A stretch of DNA of 30,358 nt from Elysia marginata. Taxonomy: Eukaryota; Mollusca; Gastropoda; Plakobranchidae. The notes beneath the pieces were generated by a model. That model saw nothing but the letters and a program-made list of their open reading frames with translations, did not search any database and was not told where the DNA came from. Where the stretch lies: the NCBI GenBank assembly GCA_019649035.1, contig BMAT01004612.1:1090-31447 (forward strand). The letters run 5' to 3'. Below, piece by piece: positions 28,070 through 30,358 of this stretch. Numbering within the stretch: position 1 is the stretch's first letter; each line of letters opens with the position of its first letter. Both the position numbers and the translations under genes were made by a program.

Positions 28070-28216
28070 CCAGAATGATTAAAATCTTGACGTCTCTGTC
28101 GTAGACCTCGTTGTCTCACATAATATAAAGGCCAGGTGACATAATCCTGAGCATACATTTTTTTGAACAATGGCTCTGAGTCTGACCTTTTTCTAGTTCT
28201 ACCTAGATTCTTACTA
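28070..28216. repeat. Dispersed repeat, family R130
   Basis: It aligns with 12463-12592 in intron 11 and, in its middle, with 12009-12060 and 7027-7075. It lies directly after the reverse-transcriptase fragment and may be part of the same insertion or an independent one. Confidence 0.5.
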
Positions 28217-28489
28217 TTGGTGCGGAATTGTGTATCAGAAGTGCTCAAAGAGTGTTTTCCTTAAGTTGCTCCAATACCAGAAAAAGAAGTATGCAATATT
28301 CAAGAAGGAAGGTGAAACATATTGAGTCCTTGAAACTATTTTCATTTGGGATGGAAATGTTCTGTTTTTGATTTTTTTGCGAAAATCTACAGAAAAGAAT
28401 TGGTGGAAAAAATATTTATTATACAAGAAAAATAAATTACTAGCTATTTTTAATAACTAAGTAGCTATATATGTTGCTTAAAGAGCGTA

Positions 28490-28600
28490 GTGGCGACATG
28501 GTATAAGCTCTGTTTCTCTAAGTGGCAAGGCGGTGCGTGCCGAAGCATCTATAACTATAAGTCAAAGGTTCGAATCATACTATGGGCAGATATTTCGGGC
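28490..28600 (+). mobile_element. Possible degenerate tRNA-derived SINE
   Basis: A B-box-like AAAGGTTCGAATC at 28563-28575 lies ~75 bases after an A-box-like GTGGCGACATGGTATAAGC. No cloverleaf is convincing and no tail was identified. Confidence 0.35.
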
Positions 28601-28989
28601 ATTTCCACTAAAAAGCCTATTTCTCTCCATTGCTAATTTCATACCTTTAAAATCTTTCAATCATTAGCTATATATGTACCACTTTTCAAAACTCTAGGAT
28701 AAAAATTAAGGAAATGGTTGAGAAAACAAACTTGGAAACACGGTTTTGAGAAAAACGCAAAAGAAAATAATAAAATTAGCTGAAAATAGAAGAATTTATC
28801 ATGCTTGAAAGTGAATTTTGGGCGAAATACAGTTAAGATTTGCCCTAAACCCTTTCAGGTATCTTAATCTAATATGTTAAAGCTGTAGAAAAAGTAGAAA
28901 TGTAAAAATCGCTTATTTTATGATGAAATCAACTTTTTTGGACAAACAAAACCCCAAAAGAATGCACTAAACTAAAAAACAAAACTATT

Positions 28990-29036
28990 CATAGAGTTTA
29001 AATTCCGACATCCGACTTATTCGAAACGGTCACGTA
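28990..29036. mobile_element. Isolated M249-like right end
   Basis: GACATCCGACTTATTCGAAAC followed by GGTCACG resembles the right end of the intron 13 element (18908-18934). No matching left end was found. Confidence 0.35.
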
Positions 29037-29584
29037 ACGCCATTATTATCCAACGTTCAACGATGAAAAAAGAGGTTGTTTTTTATTCCTTCTGAAACTG
29101 ACTGGGATGTCATTACTGTTTTTGTAGAGAGCAAAACTTTTGTTAATCTTAGGGGCGCGAAGTTAGAGAAGCTGAGATGATACATGTACTTGACGTTATT
29201 GGAATGCTTTGAAAACAGTACATCTTCTCAAAGTGGGTTAAATACCTGGAAAAGAACAAATCATAAAAAGGAACCTTAGATCAATTCAACTCAAGTTTGG
29301 TTCAGTCCATAATGTATATCCATTAAAAACATACATGAATAGTAAAAACAATCAATGCACTATCAGGTTAGCAGATTCTAACATCGTTAGTACTGTAGAA
29401 AAGTACAGTATTATAGAATACCAATAATAAGGTAAAATCTCTCGTAACACTAAAAAAAACTACAAATTGTTTTGTTTCTTTCGTGATCAAGTCATTCCAT
29501 TCCATATGTACATACAGGCATAACTGTAATAATATTTTTATGGATGGTATGGGATCATTAAGCCGAACTAGAGGCTTTTGTTTA

Positions 29585-29940
29585 GTTGATGCTGTTGTAT
29601 CTCAATGCGTTTTGTTATATCACCTATTTGCTGACCTCCATTATTTAAATGATCACCACCCCACCCCCCACCCTTCCTCGCTCTTATCCTCATCCATGCT
29701 AAATGAAGATGTATGGTTGTCTATGTAAACTTCTATCTTTCTTTCTAGATCAAATCCCGACTGGTAAGAAGACACTCCTGTTAGTTTTATGTTATGTTTT
29801 GGTAGTCTAATGTACTAGTCTAACTTTCTTCAGTTATAAAACAGGCTAATTGTTATTGTGTTTGCGGGGCTACATTAAAGACCAAGCGCTACAGATACTT
29901 TTTGCTCCGTATCTTGTGAATTCCAATTAATTTGCTTTTG
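29585..29940. repeat. Dispersed repeat R360, copy 2
   Basis: It matches 13087-13450 in the same orientation. The central core again shows TTTCTTTCTAG, about 15 bases containing CAAATCCCG, and GGTAAGAAG, followed by TTTTATGTTATGTTTT and TTTGCGGGGCTAC. It lies outside CBS, so the repeat is mobile or duplicated. Confidence 0.65.
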
Positions 29941-29969
29941 ATATTTAAAAATGTATAATAAATGAAAAT

Positions 29970-29988
29970 GGGGGAGGAGGGGGGGGGG
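29970..29988 (+). repeat. G-rich run
   Basis: G5-A-G2-A-G10 and adjacent G bases. It could form a G-quadruplex, though it has only short interruptions. Confidence 0.6.
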
Positions 29989-30310
29989 CGCAAAATGCAT
30001 CTAAAACCAAAATCTCCTAATTTGAACTTATGAAATTTATTTTGTATGAACATGCAGACTAGGTCAATTTAGAAGGAAAATAGTTTTCAATTTAGAATAT
30101 AAAGGAATGATACTGGAGGCCATATTGGATTTTGGAAAGATTTTTCAAAACTCTAAGGCTCCTGTATTTTTGGATAAAATTACTTCAAACTACACAAAAT
30201 AGTAGATAGTAAGTTTTGTCAGAAAAGTGTCAGAGCTGATTTTCAATATTTTTAGTTTAGCAGCATTGATATCTTTATCATCCTTATAATCATTATCAAC
30301 TACTGAATTG

Positions 30311-30325
30311 TCATCACCATCGTCG

Positions 30326-30358
<33 letters not shown>
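30311..30358. repeat. TCA (GAT) trinucleotide microsatellite
   Basis: (TCA)n with ACC and TCG variants at its start, running off the right edge of the window. Confidence 0.95.

Larger units (their letters stand above)
28217..29584. other. Intergenic DNA, little recognised
   Basis: AT-rich sequence without credible coding frames. It holds a possible tRNA-like SINE remnant (28490-28600) and one isolated M249-like end near 28990-29036. Confidence 0.55.

Overview
The window is animal genomic DNA dominated by one split gene on the + strand. The gene is cystathionine beta-synthase (CBS), the first enzyme of transsulfuration, which uses pyridoxal phosphate. I traced 15 coding exons from the ATG at 1669 to the TAA at 23711-23713. 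All joins have GT/AG borders and compatible phases. The spliced CDS is 1677 nt and encodes 558 residues; human CBS has 551. Heme ligands, the PLP lysine, the phosphate loop, the CXXC motif and both C-terminal CBS (Bateman) motifs are all recognisable. Exons are far more GC-rich than the very AT-rich introns.

The organism looks like a lophotrochozoan, probably a mollusc. The protein is of the metazoan heme-containing type, introns are many and repeat-rich, and two different tRNA-derived SINEs are present. The end of one SINE resembles tails I associate with mollusc SINEs. This placement is inference, not a direct reading.

Layout: 1-46 is the end of a SINE. 47-1563 is 5' flank with no recognised gene. 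1564-1668 is probable 5' UTR. 1669-23713 is CBS, with introns of 219 to 5270 nt carrying SINEs, short inverted-repeat (MITE-like) elements, microsatellites and tandem arrays. 23714 to about 24850 is the probable 3' UTR, built partly of a degenerate repeat and closed by AATAAA at 24828. 24850-30358 has no convincing gene. It holds a 23-bp-spaced array, a 77-bp tandem array, a 500-bp TCTA microsatellite, a decayed reverse-transcriptase fragment, copies of dispersed repeats also found in CBS introns, and a TCA microsatellite at the right edge.

No new multi-gene system is visible. The most notable local structure is a 36-bp minisatellite (23401-23612) whose last unit is the 3' splice site of the terminal CBS exon. 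It is open in the same frame as that exon. Other notable points are a 55-bp triplication carrying nuclear-receptor-like half sites, a ~249-bp MITE-like family, and a ~360-bp dispersed repeat with splice-site-like signals at its core.
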